A stretch of DNA of 15,482 bases from the NCBI GenBank assembly GCA_003153055.1, contig PMBV01000369.1, forward strand, positions 1-15,482, in the 5' to 3' direction. Shown here in pieces: positions 5,637 through 13,839 of the stretch. The position numbers and the translations under genes are program-made. Numbering within the stretch: position 1 is the stretch's first letter; every line of letters begins with the position of its first letter. The notes under the pieces are model-generated. The model made no database searches, was not told the origin of the DNA, and worked only from the letters and a program-made list of their open reading frames with translations. Source of the stretch: Myxococcales bacterium. GTDB taxonomy: Bacteria > Myxococcota > Myxococcia > Myxococcales > Myxococcaceae.

Positions 5637-6587
5637 ATGAGCGAACCGATGGTGAAGATCGCGGGGCTGAAGAAGGCCTATGGCGCAACGCAAGCGCTCA
5701 AGGGCCTCGACTTCAGCGTCCCCAAGGGGCAGGTCGTCGGCCTCCTCGGCCCCAACGGGGCAGGCAAGTCGACCACGATGCGCATCCTCGCGGGCTACGT
5801 GGTCGCCGACGAGGGTACGGTGCAAGTCGGTGGCGAAGACGTGGTGGCTGGCTCGGTGGCCACTCGGCGCCGCATTGGCTACCTGCCTGAGAACAACCCC
5901 TTGTACGAAGAGATGATGGTGGTGGACTTCTTGCGCTTCGTCGCCGAGGTCCGCCAGGTGCCGCGGGCCCAGCAGCGCCAGCGCCTCGAGCACGCCATCG
6001 AGCGGTGTGGCCTGTCGACGGTCTTGGGCAAAGACATCAGCCAGCTCTCCAAGGGCTACCGCCAGCGCGTCGGTCTCGCCCAGGCCATTCTCCACGAGCC
6101 TGACTTGCTCATTCTCGACGAGCCGACGTCAGGGCTCGACCCCAACCAGATAGTAGAGATCCGCCACCTCATCGCCGAGCTGGGCAAAGAAAAGACAGTC
6201 ATTCTCTCGACGCACATTCTGTCCGAGGTCGAGGCCACCTGTCAGCGGGTGCTCATCATCGCCGACGGGAAGCTGGTGGCCGATGGGGCGCCCGAGCAAC
6301 TGGGCAAGGGCGAAGGCACGGTGACGGTCGTCGTGGCGTCGAGGGTGGGCCTGACGCTCGAGGCTGGCACGGTGCGCTCGGTGCTCGAGGCGGTGCCTGG
6401 AGTGTCCAGGGTCGAGACCTCGGAGGCCGAGGGCGGCGGTACCCTGGGCTTCGCGCTGCGCTACCAGAACGAAGATCCGCGGCGGGGGGTCTTCGAAGCC
6501 GCGGTGAAGAATGATCTCCTGCTCCTCGAGATGCGCCGCCAGCAGGTGAGCCTCGAGGAAACCTTCCGCAAGCTGACCGGAGCCTAA
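5637..6587 (+). CDS. ABC transporter ATP-binding protein, GldA-like
   Basis: A 316-residue ATPase with every canonical motif: Walker A GPNGAGKST (38-46), a YLPEN loop at the Q-loop position (82-86, with Glu as in this ABC-2 subfamily), signature LSKGYRQR (137-144), Walker B LLILDEP (157-163), D-loop SGLDP (165-169) and H-loop STH (191-193). A C-terminal domain of about 85 residues follows, typical of ABC-2/GldA-type ATPases. It would energise the permease encoded 6 bp downstream. The ATG at 5637 is used; a second ATG four codons on (5649) is also possible, as neither has a strong Shine-Dalgarno. In Bacteroidota, GldA-GldFG proteins support gliding; outside that phylum similar operons have no settled substrate, so gliding should not be assumed. 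Confidence 0.95.
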   Translation: MSEPMVKIAGLKKAYGATQALKGLDFSVPKGQVVGLLGPNGAGKSTTMRILAGYVVADEGTVQVGGEDVVAGSVATRRRIGYLPENNPLYEEMMVVDFLRFVAEVRQVPRAQQRQRLEHAIERCGLSTVLGKDISQLSKGYRQRVGLAQAILHEPDLLILDEPTSGLDPNQIVEIRHLIAELGKEKTVILSTHILSEVEATCQRVLIIADGKLVADGAPEQLGKGEGTVTVVVASRVGLTLEAGTVRSVLEAVPGVSRVETSEAEGGGTLGFALRYQNEDPRRGVFEAAVKNDLLLLEMRRQQVSLEETFRKLTGA

Positions 6588-6593
6588 CCGACC

Positions 6594-7313
6594 ATGGGAA
6601 CCACCATCGCCATCGCCCGGCGAGAGCTGTCGACGTTCTTCAACTCGCCCATCGCCTACATCGTGCTGTCTGGCTTCCTCTTGGTCGCCGGCTGGCTGTA
6701 CTTCGGCACCTTGTTCCTCGGGGGGCAGGCGTCACTCAGGGCCTTCTTCTCCATCGCTCCCTTGCTCTTCGTCTTCTTCACCCCGGCCATGACGATGCGC
6801 CTGATCGCCGAGGAGAAGAAGAGCGGCACCCTCGAGCTGCTCCTGACCTTGCCGATCGACGACTGGCAGGTGGTGGCGGGCAAGTTCCTCGCCGCGCTGG
6901 CCACGGTGGCCGTGGGCCTCGCCTGCACCTTCCCGTACGCCCTGACCGTCTCGTCGCTCACCGCCCAGCCCGACACCTTCGACTGGGGGCCCGTGTTTGG
7001 CGGTTACGCCGGGCTGCTCCTGATGGCCGCCAGCTTCCTCGCCATCGGGCTGTGGGCGAGCGCGCTGTCGAAGAACCAGATCGTCGGCTTCATCGTCGGG
7101 TTGTTGCTCTGCTTCGGCTTCTACTTCGTCGACAAGGTGGCGGTGCTGTTCCCCGCCGGCCTGGCCGAGCTGCTCCAGTTCCTCTCGGTCGACTACCACT
7201 TCGAGAACGTGGCGCGTGGGGTGCTCGACACGCGTGACGTGCTCTTCTACCTCTCGCTCACTTTCGCGGGGCTGGTGCTCACCACCCGCTCCCTCGCCCT
7301 GGCGCGACGGTAG
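6594..7313 (+). CDS. ABC-2 type permease, GldF-like
   Basis: A 239-residue permease with six predicted membrane helices (about 20-41, 50-69, 98-120, 132-156, 164-186, 217-236). The short N-terminal IARRELSTFFNSPIAYIV and the post-helix-2 motif RLIAEEKKSGTLELLLTLP are hallmarks of the GldF/ABC2 family; the EExxxGT box couples to the ATPase. It starts 6 bp after the ATPase stop and ends 15 bp before the GldG-like gene, so it is part of one operon. It should form a homodimeric membrane channel with the ATPase; the substrate is unknown. Confidence 0.93.
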   Translation: MGTTIAIARRELSTFFNSPIAYIVLSGFLLVAGWLYFGTLFLGGQASLRAFFSIAPLLFVFFTPAMTMRLIAEEKKSGTLELLLTLPIDDWQVVAGKFLAALATVAVGLACTFPYALTVSSLTAQPDTFDWGPVFGGYAGLLLMAASFLAIGLWASALSKNQIVGFIVGLLLCFGFYFVDKVAVLFPAGLAELLQFLSVDYHFENVARGVLDTRDVLFYLSLTFAGLVLTTRSLALARR

Positions 7314-7328
7314 AGAAAGGGCCCCACA

Positions 7329-8960
7329 ATGAAGAAGACCTTTGCCAACAACACGATGTTCGTCGCCGCGGTCTTGGGCATCCTCGTGCTGGTCAACGTG
7401 CTCGGCCTGCGGCTGTTCCTCCGCGCCGACGTCACCAAGGATCGCGCCTACACCCTGAGTCAGGTTACCAAGGACACGCTCAAAGGCCTCGAGGAGCCTG
7501 TCTCGGTGGTGGCCTACTTCACCGAGAACCTGCCCGCCCCGTACTCGGGGAACGCCCGGTACGTGCGAGATCTGCTGGCTGAGTACCGCTCTCAGAGCCG
7601 AGGCAAGGTGAGCTTCGAGTTCATCGACCCCCAGCTCGAGGGCGAGAAGGACGGCAAGCGAGAGGTGAAGCGCGACATCTTCGGTCGCTCCTTCCGCGAG
7701 CCAACGCAGATCGAACGCGAGCTCGAGTCGACTGGCATTCAGCCGGTGGAGATCCGCGTGGTGGAAGAAGACCAGATGCAGACCAAGCGCGCGTTCATGG
7801 GCCTGGTCATCAAGCACCAGGAAAAGAAGGAGGTCATCCCCCTGGTGCAGCACGTCGGCAGCCTCGAGTACGATCTCACGGCGCTCATTCGCAAGCTGAC
7901 GCGCACCAAGACCCCGGTGCTGGGCATCGTGCAGGGGCACGGCGAGCCGAAGCCCGAGGAGAAGCTCCGCCAGCTCGAGACCCAGCTCAGCCAGACCTAC
8001 CAATTGAGGCCCATCGACCTGGGCACCAAAGAGAAGATCGACGACGACGTCGACGGCCTCTTCGTCATCGGGCCCCAGACGCCGTTTCGGCCCAACGAGC
8101 TCAAGGCCCTCGACCAGTTCATCATGTCGGGTCGGTCGGTCGGCCTCTTCCTCGACGCCGTGCACGTCGACCCGCGCACCTTCGAGTCGACGCCGTGCGA
8201 CCACGGGCTCACCTCGCTCCTGGCGACCTACGGCGTGAAGGTGGGCGACTCGTTGATCGCCGACGGCCAGTCGTACGCCCAGCTCAACGTGCAGGAGCGC
8301 CGCGGCTTCATGGTGGTCAGCATGCCGGTGCCGGCCCCCTTCATTCCCCTGGTGCCGCAGCTCGAGAGCGGGAGCCCCATCTCGAAGGGCTTGAGCAACG
8401 TCGCTTTCGGCTTCACCACCGAGGTCGAGGCCCAGCCGGCCCCGGGGAAGACGGTGGAGGTGCTGGCTCGCTCCACCAAGAAGAGCTGGCTCGAGAAGAA
8501 GCCCTTCAACTTGGACCCCCGACGCGACTGGCGCACCGAGACCATCAGCCCCGATGGCGCCCACACCATCATGGTGCAGGTGTCGGGCAAGCTCCCCAGC
8601 CACTTCGCCGCCGAGGCCTCTCAGAGCGGCTCGACGTCGCTTCTGGCCGAGAGCAAAGGTGAGTCGCGGCTCGTGGTGGCCGGGGGCTCGTCGTTTCTCC
8701 AAGACGAGTTTCTCCAGCGCACCAACCTCGCGCTGGTGGCCAACATCGCCGACTGGATGCTCCTCGACCCGGCCTTGTTGGCGATGCGGAGCCGGGGCCT
8801 CAGCGCTGCTCCGCTCAGGGCAGAGATTGACTCGGGCACCCGTGGCGCGGTGAAGCTGGGCAATGCCCTGGGCATTCCACTGCTGCTGGTGGGCTTTGGG
8901 TTGATTCGCTGGCGCAGGCGCGAAGGCCGTCGGCTCACGGCCTCGGTGGCGGAGGCCTGA
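7329..8960 (+). CDS. GldG-like ABC auxiliary protein (membrane-anchored)
   Basis: A 543-residue protein with an N-terminal membrane helix (about 11-31), a large soluble domain and a C-terminal helix (about 502-522) followed by RWRRREGRR. The start of the soluble part, YTLSQVTKDTLKGLEEPVSV, then VAYFTENLP and YVRDLLAEYRS, is the typical opening of the GldG/ABC-auxiliary family ('LS..T...L..L..PV.V..Y'). The rest contains a VLGIVQGHGEP strand and GLFVIGPQTPF, with LFLDAVHVDPR, matching the thioredoxin-like and DJ-1-like folds of that family. It would sit in the periplasm, anchored at both ends, as partner of the permease. It overlaps no neighbour and is 3 bp from the DUF4340 gene. Confidence 0.92.
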   Translation: MKKTFANNTMFVAAVLGILVLVNVLGLRLFLRADVTKDRAYTLSQVTKDTLKGLEEPVSVVAYFTENLPAPYSGNARYVRDLLAEYRSQSRGKVSFEFIDPQLEGEKDGKREVKRDIFGRSFREPTQIERELESTGIQPVEIRVVEEDQMQTKRAFMGLVIKHQEKKEVIPLVQHVGSLEYDLTALIRKLTRTKTPVLGIVQGHGEPKPEEKLRQLETQLSQTYQLRPIDLGTKEKIDDDVDGLFVIGPQTPFRPNELKALDQFIMSGRSVGLFLDAVHVDPRTFESTPCDHGLTSLLATYGVKVGDSLIADGQSYAQLNVQERRGFMVVSMPVPAPFIPLVPQLESGSPISKGLSNVAFGFTTEVEAQPAPGKTVEVLARSTKKSWLEKKPFNLDPRRDWRTETISPDGAHTIMVQVSGKLPSHFAAEASQSGSTSLLAESKGESRLVVAGGSSFLQDEFLQRTNLALVANIADWMLLDPALLAMRSRGLSAAPLRAEIDSGTRGAVKLGNALGIPLLLVGFGLIRWRRREGRRLTASVAEA

Positions 8961-8963
8961 CCC

Positions 8964-10391
8964 ATGAAGAAAGGAACCCTCATCGCAGTCGTGGTGTTCG
9001 CCGGGCTCTTGGCGGTGGCGCTCCTCACCCGCGAAGACAAGGTCAGCGAGGGCGTGCCCAAGTTCGGCTGGCAGGCCCCCGACAAGGACAAGGTGTCGAA
9101 GGTGGAGATCCACGGACCCAAGGGCGCCCTGCTGGCGAAGGGCTCCGCGGGTTGGACGGTGGCCGACCCACTGAAGGCCGACGTGACGTTCGCCACCGAC
9201 GAGGCGCTGGTGACGTCGTTGCTCGGCGCGCTCAGCGAGGTCAAGGCGACCGACTACGTCACCTCTCGGCCGGAGCGGTTGGCCGAGCTGGAGCTCGACG
9301 ACGCCAAGGGCCTCAAGGTGACAGTGAGCGGGGAGGGCGCGCCCGCTTCGCTCGTCTTCGGCAAGGCCGCGAAGGCTGGCGGGGTGTACGTGAAGCTGCC
9401 TGGCTCGGGCGACGTGTTCAGCACCAATGCTCGGCTGGCTTCGCTGGCTCGCCGTGACGTGAATGGGTGGCGAAAGCGCAGCCTCCTCGCGGTCAAGGTC
9501 GAGGAGCTCGTCTCGCTCAAGGTGAAGCTCGAAGACTCGGAGCTGAGCCTCTCGCAGAAGGACGGCGTTTGGTCCGTGGAGCCGGCGCCGCCCAAGGGTT
9601 TCCGGTTCGACCCCGCGGCCGCCCAACGCCTGGCCCAGCAGCTCGCCGGGCTCTCGGCGCAGGACTTCGGCGCCGACGCGACGGTGGCGACCCAGAGCGC
9701 CCAGCTCGTGGCCCAGACGAAAGACGGCCGTGCGGTCGACGTCACCTTGGGGGCTGAGGCCAACGGCCTGGTGCCCGTGCGCGTGGCCGGCGATGCCCAG
9801 GTGTACCTCGTCTCGGCGTTCACCGCGAAGGCGCTGACCAAGAAGCTGGAGGATCTCCGCGACGTGTCTCTCTTGGCCTTCGAGCCCGAGAAGGTGGAGC
9901 GGCTCACCATCGTCGCCGGAGCGAAGATGACCGTGGCGGCGAAGGTGGGAGGAGCCTGGAAGCTCGTCGAGCCCAAGGCGTTGCCCAGCGGGTTCGACTT
10001 CGACACCGGTCAGGTGACGGCGGTGCTCGGTCGCCTCCGTGGCCTGCGCGCTCTCCGTTTCGACGGGAGCCCCGCGGCCCTGGCTGGCTGTCGGAAGCCC
10101 GCCGTCGTCAGCGTCGACCTCGAGTTCGAGGGGGGAGCGAAGCGGCAGCTCAGGCTCGATGGAGAGCTCGGCGCCAACGAGCTGTGTGCCACGGGCTCGG
10201 CCGACGCCTTGACCTATGCGGTGTCGAAGTCGGAGCGGACGTGGCTCGAGGGTGGGGTCGAGCTGTTCAAGCGGGCGCCTGCTCCTCGGTTTCCCCAGGG
10301 AGGGATTCAGGGCCTCGACCAGTTGCCACCCGAGATTCGGGCCAAGCTTCAGGAGCAGCTCCGCCAGCAGCACCTGCAACCGCAGCCCTGA
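8964..10391 (+). CDS. DUF4340 domain-containing periplasmic/membrane-anchored protein
   Basis: A 475-residue protein with an N-terminal signal anchor (KKGTLIAVVVFAGLLAVALL, 2-21) and a long soluble region built of repeated beta-rich segments: SKVEIHGPKGALLAK, DVTFATDEALVTSLLGALS, ERLTIVAGAKMTVAAK. This is the layout of DUF4340 proteins, which are regularly encoded right after GldG-like genes. A GGAGG at 8951-8955 lies 8 nt before the ATG, inside the end of the GldG-like gene, so the genes are tightly linked. The C-terminus is Gln/Pro-rich (KLQEQLRQQHLQPQP). Its function is unknown; an accessory of the ABC complex on the outer face of the inner membrane is the best inference. Confidence 0.9.
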   Translation: MKKGTLIAVVVFAGLLAVALLTREDKVSEGVPKFGWQAPDKDKVSKVEIHGPKGALLAKGSAGWTVADPLKADVTFATDEALVTSLLGALSEVKATDYVTSRPERLAELELDDAKGLKVTVSGEGAPASLVFGKAAKAGGVYVKLPGSGDVFSTNARLASLARRDVNGWRKRSLLAVKVEELVSLKVKLEDSELSLSQKDGVWSVEPAPPKGFRFDPAAAQRLAQQLAGLSAQDFGADATVATQSAQLVAQTKDGRAVDVTLGAEANGLVPVRVAGDAQVYLVSAFTAKALTKKLEDLRDVSLLAFEPEKVERLTIVAGAKMTVAAKVGGAWKLVEPKALPSGFDFDTGQVTAVLGRLRGLRALRFDGSPAALAGCRKPAVVSVDLEFEGGAKRQLRLDGELGANELCATGSADALTYAVSKSERTWLEGGVELFKRAPAPRFPQGGIQGLDQLPPEIRAKLQEQLRQQHLQPQP

Positions 10392-10397
10392 GTCCGA

Positions 10398-10416
10398 CCC
10401 GGAGGGGCATTCCGGG
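10398..10416 (+). terminator. Weak hairpin after the ABC operon
   Basis: CCCGGA (10398-10403) and TCCGGG (10411-10416) form a perfect 6-bp stem around a 7-nt loop, 6 bp after the DUF4340 stop. Only CCGTTTCC follows, without a real U-tract, so termination is at best partial and the helicase gene could receive read-through. Confidence 0.3.
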
Positions 10417-10459
10417 CCGTTTCCATGTATACGGCGCCACTTCACCTCTGGAGAACGCC

Positions 10460-11785
10460 ATGGCGACCACCTTCGAATCGATGCACCTGCGCCAAGAGTT
10501 GGTGGCCGCTTGCCGGAAGCAGGGGTTCCGGGCACCCACCTCGATTCAGGCCCGCGTCATTCCCGCGGTGATGCAGGGGAAGGACCTGGTCGTCGAGGCG
10601 AAGACGGGCTCGGGCAAGACGCTCGCGTATGGGCTCCCGCTGCTGCACGCCGAGCCTGGGCAGGCGCAGTTCCCCGAGGCGCTGGTGGTGACGCCGACTC
10701 GGGAGCTGGCGACTCAGGTCGAGGCCTCCCTGACTCGCTCGGCTGGAACGCTCGGCCGGCGAGTCGTCGCGCTGGTTGGCCGCGGAGGGCTCGGGCCCCA
10801 GGAAGCCGAGCTCGAAGCAGGGGCGCAGATAGTCGTGGGCACCATGGGCCGCCTCGAGGATCTCCGCGAGCGCGGGCTGTTGCAGCTCGACCGGGTGCGC
10901 ACCCTGGTGCTCGATGAGGTCGACGAGCTGCTTCAGAGGGGCTTCTCGGAAGGCCTGTCGATGCTCCTCGAGCACCTCCCGGCGAGGCGCCAGACGCTTC
11001 TCTTTTCGGCCACGATTCCCCAGGACGTCGAGCGGGTCGCCCGAACCTTCATGCGCGACCCGGAGCGGCTGCAACTCGGCGACGCGCGGGAGCTGCCCGA
11101 AGAGCTGTCTCACTGGGTACTCCGCACGTCGGTCCGAGAGCGCGTCGCCGACCTCGCCGAGTTCCTCCGGGCCGCGCGGCCCTACCAGGCGTTGCTCTTC
11201 TGCGGCACGCGCCACGAGGCCGAAGAGCTGACCGAGGCGTTGGTCGGCCGTGGGCTGGAGGCGAGCTACCTCCACGGTGAGCTGTCGGCGACCAAGCGAC
11301 GCAAGCTCATCGACGCCTTCCGCGCTGGTGAGCCGCCGGTCTTGGTGGCGACGGATCTCGCCGCTCGCGGGCTGGATCTCCCGGGGGTGGAGTTGGTGGT
11401 GAACTACTCCCTGCCCGAGGGCCCGGCGCCCTACCTGCACCGCGCGGGGCGCACCGGGCGCGCTGGGAAGCCCGGCGTGGTGGTGACGATGCTCATCGAG
11501 CAACAGCACGGCCGCCTCGAGAAGCTCAAGCAGACGCTCACCTTCCAGAAGGTCGAGGTGCAGGGTGGCCGCGTCTTGGTGCGACCCATCAAGACGCGAG
11601 AAGAGCGTGACCTGGAGTTCCGTCAGCTGCCTCGCCGGGCGCCCCGGGAGGCCGAGGATCAAGCGCCGCCGGCCCGTCAGCCGCCCGCACGTCGGCAGCC
11701 ACCCGCACGTCGGCAGCCACCGGCACGAGGGGGTCGACGGGCAGGGCCAGCCGCGCGAGCTGGCAAACACAAGCAGCGGCGGTGA
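10460..11785 (+). CDS. DEAD-box ATP-dependent RNA helicase
   Basis: A 441-residue cytosolic RNA helicase with the family motifs in order: Q-motif region (F23, TSIQ 27-30), motif I AKTGSGKT (47-54), Ia PTRELA (79-84), Ib GTMGRL (127-132), II DEVD (152-155), III SAT (183-185), YLHGE (270-274), V ATDLAARGLDLP (297-308) and VI HRAGRTGRAG (327-336). Motif II is DEVD rather than DEAD and motif Ib has Met for the usual Pro; both variants keep the Asp-Glu and Arg needed for ATP and RNA. A basic, Pro/Arg/Gln tail (about 390-441) includes tandem QPPARR units, probably for RNA binding. The start has GGAGA at 10450-10454, 5 nt upstream; the frame is open further upstream but that overlaps the DUF4340 gene. 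It ends 4 bp from a convergent gene. Confidence 0.95.
   Translation: MATTFESMHLRQELVAACRKQGFRAPTSIQARVIPAVMQGKDLVVEAKTGSGKTLAYGLPLLHAEPGQAQFPEALVVTPTRELATQVEASLTRSAGTLGRRVVALVGRGGLGPQEAELEAGAQIVVGTMGRLEDLRERGLLQLDRVRTLVLDEVDELLQRGFSEGLSMLLEHLPARRQTLLFSATIPQDVERVARTFMRDPERLQLGDARELPEELSHWVLRTSVRERVADLAEFLRAARPYQALLFCGTRHEAEELTEALVGRGLEASYLHGELSATKRRKLIDAFRAGEPPVLVATDLAARGLDLPGVELVVNYSLPEGPAPYLHRAGRTGRAGKPGVVVTMLIEQQHGRLEKLKQTLTFQKVEVQGGRVLVRPIKTREERDLEFRQLPRRAPREAEDQAPPARQPPARRQPPARRQPPARGGRRAGPAARAGKHKQRR
11678..11731 (+). repeat. 18-bp tandem repeat, three copies, in the helicase tail
   Basis: Copies at 11678-11695, 11696-11713 and 11714-11731 share the unit CAGCCRCCCGCACGTCGG; the first two differ by one base and the third is more diverged. 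Each encodes QPPARR or a close variant, so copy-number changes keep the frame and alter only the length of the basic tail. Confidence 0.85.
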
Positions 11786-11789
11786 GTGT

Positions 11790-12452
11790 TTAGCCGTCGT
11801 GCTCCACCCCGCCGAACACCACCCCGATGCCGCCGACGATGGTCGCGCGGCCGCTGGCCGGCGTGACGAGCACGGTCACCTCCGGGTGCAAGAGGAGCCC
11901 CTGGGTGACGCGCCAGCGCACGCCGAGGCCCCCGCGCAGAAAGAAGCCCTGGCTCGACGACTCGGTATTCTCAGCCAACGCGAGTGAGGTCTGCTCGGCC
12001 GAAGCGCTTCGGCCCAGCGCGGTCGCGACGCCGCCCCCAGCAGTGGCGAGCAGCGTCCACCGGTCGGTGAGGTGCACGGCCATGAGCAGCGGGAGGTGAG
12101 TCGAGAGCATCCCCGGCCTGCCCGCGCTGAAGGGGAGGTAGGTGCCCCGGAGCCCCGGTACCACCGCGAGGTCGACCGGACCCTGGTACAGCGAGACCAG
12201 CACGTCCATGCCCAACCCGGACAGATTTACCAGGCGCCCCAGAATATCCACCCGGTCACCCAGGCCCACTCGCACTTGCCACGTCGGCGCGGTGGGCACC
12301 ACCGCCGCCCCCGCCGGTGTCACGGCGCCCAGCCCCTCGAGCGCGATGGTGTGCTGCACGACGCCGCGGCCGAGGGGGCGGGCGGAGACGTAGAGGTTGG
12401 GGCTGGCACACCCCAGGAGTCCCATGGCTACACAGGTGATGAGCGCTCTCAT
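11790..12452 (-). CDS. Predicted outer-membrane-type lipoprotein, function unknown
   Basis: A 220-residue protein with a short lipoprotein signal: MRALITCVAMGLLGCAS, lipobox L12-L13-G14-C15, with Ala after the Cys, so it is not marked for inner-membrane retention. The mature part is rich in alternating hydrophobic/polar strands with Gly (DRVDILGRLVNLSGLGMDVL, GVRWRVTQGLLLHPEVTVLV), as in small beta-barrel or beta-sandwich outer-membrane proteins. I recognise no named family. Its ATG overlaps the stop of the upstream hydrolase gene (ATGA, 12449-12452), so it is co-translated with a Tat-exported lipoprotein hydrolase; both likely act outside the inner membrane. Its 3' end converges on the helicase gene, with only 4 bp between the two stops. 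Confidence 0.78.
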   Translation of the reverse strand: MRALITCVAMGLLGCASPNLYVSARPLGRGVVQHTIALEGLGAVTPAGAAVVPTAPTWQVRVGLGDRVDILGRLVNLSGLGMDVLVSLYQGPVDLAVVPGLRGTYLPFSAGRPGMLSTHLPLLMAVHLTDRWTLLATAGGGVATALGRSASAEQTSLALAENTESSSQGFFLRGGLGVRWRVTQGLLLHPEVTVLVTPASGRATIVGGIGVVFGGVEHDG

Positions 12453-13828
12453 ACGTGTTCATCCAGCCAGTCGAACATGCGCTCCTGGGCGACGAGCAAG
12501 GCTCCGGCCTGGCAGTGCAGCAGCCCCGTGTCTGTCTCGTCGAAGAGGAGGTACGTCTTCTCGGTCGACAGGGCGTCATAGAGTCGCTTGGCCTCGCCCA
12601 CGCTGAATTCCTCCGCGGTTCCATCCATCACCAGCACCTTGCAGGTGATTCGCCCGACGATGTCTTGGTTGTTGAATGCTCGCAGCTTGGCCAGCAGGTC
12701 CGACGGAGACGTCGCGCCGTGCTTCCACATCGCGTCCTTGAACCACCACCGGGCCGCGGCGCTGCCCTGCACGATGAAACCGACCGAGGCGTCGAAGGTC
12801 TCGGGCGACGTCGTCGACAACGACTCGAGCCCGGGGAACTCGGACAGCTTTCGCATCATCGCCGAGTGCCAATCGAGCACGCCGGGGTTGGCCACCAGCG
12901 CCTTGAGCCGTGGCTCGAAGGCCGCCGCGCGAGGTGCCAGCGCGCCTCCGAAGCTGAGCCCCTTGAGGGTCAACCGCGCCGGGTCGACCTCCGGTTGGGC
13001 CACCGCGAAGTCGACCACCGGAGTCACCACGCGCTCCCAGTCGGCTCGAAAGGGTAGCGCCTGTTGCCGCAAGACCAGGCCTTGCCCTGGGCCGTGAAAC
13101 AGCAGGCAGTGGTAGCCCCGCGCCATGGCTCCCTGGACGACCCACATCGTCTCCTCGGGGAAGGCGTGGAACCCCTGGTGGACGATCAACGTCGGCGCTC
13201 TCCCGGTCGCCGCTGGAGAGGTGAAGAACGTGCCCGGCAGCGTCGTCGCCTCGTAGGGAATCTGCACCGCCCGCCCCGGGACCCCGAGCAGCTCGAGTGC
13301 CCGGTGAAAGGCCGCGTCGCTCTCGGAGGTCGCCTCGAGGAGCCGGGGGTCAGTCGGCTCTGGGTAATGAATGAGGGCGGCCCGGTAGTAGTTCGACGCA
13401 CGCAACAGCGAGGTCCCCGCGCTCTGTCGATGCCCGTTGGCCAGGTGTGAGTCGCTGCGCGCTTGCACTCGCTTCGCGAGGTCGAGCCATGCGGAGAACC
13501 AGCTCGCCTCGTTCCCTCCTTCGATCTTCGCCGCCGCGCTCAAGCACTCGAGGACGTCGGTGAGCCCTTGCCCCGCCTGGCCCAGGTACCAAAGCACCTG
13601 GCTGTCCATGATCTCGTCGCCGGTGTAGCTGGGGAACCAGTAGGGCCGCGCTGGCACCGCGCTGCTGGTGCTCGGAGTGGGCCCACAGCTCCCGAGCAGC
13701 GGGCTCACCAGCGACACGGCGCTCGCCCCCAATACGCCACCGAGCAGCCGCCGCCGATTCAGCTCCGGCCCACCCGAACGCCTGCCTCGCGCTCGCTTCT
13801 CATCGAAACTCCTGGTTGAATCGACCAT
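12449..13828 (-). CDS. Tat-exported lipoprotein alpha/beta hydrolase (FrsA/DUF1100-like)
   Basis: A 459-residue hydrolase. The N-terminus has a twin-arginine signal, NRRRLLGG (24-31), a hydrophobic stretch and a lipobox L-G-S-C with C48, so it is probably a folded, Tat-exported lipoprotein. A helical region (about 75-185) precedes the hydrolase fold. The fold shows a VHQGFHAF oxyanion-type loop, FHGPGQG (244-250, typical of the FrsA/dihydroxypseudooxynicotine-hydrolase group), the nucleophile elbow GLSFGG with S292, an acid region LVMDGTAEEF, and an HCQAGALL segment supplying the catalytic His, before FDWLDE at the end. The substrate is unknown; an ester, amide or C-C bond are all possible. 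AGGAG (13835-13839) lies 6 nt before the ATG. It overlaps the downstream lipoprotein gene and is divergent from a TetR regulator, its likely controller. Confidence 0.9.
   Translation of the reverse strand: MVDSTRSFDEKRARGRRSGGPELNRRRLLGGVLGASAVSLVSPLLGSCGPTPSTSSAVPARPYWFPSYTGDEIMDSQVLWYLGQAGQGLTDVLECLSAAAKIEGGNEASWFSAWLDLAKRVQARSDSHLANGHRQSAGTSLLRASNYYRAALIHYPEPTDPRLLEATSESDAAFHRALELLGVPGRAVQIPYEATTLPGTFFTSPAATGRAPTLIVHQGFHAFPEETMWVVQGAMARGYHCLLFHGPGQGLVLRQQALPFRADWERVVTPVVDFAVAQPEVDPARLTLKGLSFGGALAPRAAAFEPRLKALVANPGVLDWHSAMMRKLSEFPGLESLSTTSPETFDASVGFIVQGSAAARWWFKDAMWKHGATSPSDLLAKLRAFNNQDIVGRITCKVLVMDGTAEEFSVGEAKRLYDALSTEKTYLLFDETDTGLLHCQAGALLVAQERMFDWLDEHV
13813..13827. promoter_or_regulatory. 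Candidate TetR operator 1, over the hydrolase start
   Basis: TGGTTGAATCGACCA is a 15-bp pseudo-palindrome (arms TGGTTGA / TCGACCA, one mismatch, centre A). It covers the start codon of the hydrolase gene and shares the heptamer TTGAATC with the site 39 bp away. It could equally be coding sequence of the hydrolase by chance. Confidence 0.35.
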
Positions 13829-13839
13829 GGGAATCTCCT

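Noticed and set aside
10184..10459. N-terminal extension of the helicase frame
   Set aside because: It overlaps the end of the DUF4340 gene, and the ATG at 10460 has a ribosome-binding site and begins the family homology.
6732..10535. 1,267-codon open frame on the minus strand across the permease, GldG-like and DUF4340 genes
   Set aside because: Its translation is His/Leu/Arg/Glu-rich low-complexity sequence typical of the antisense frame of high-GC genes, while the opposite strand carries four recognisable proteins.
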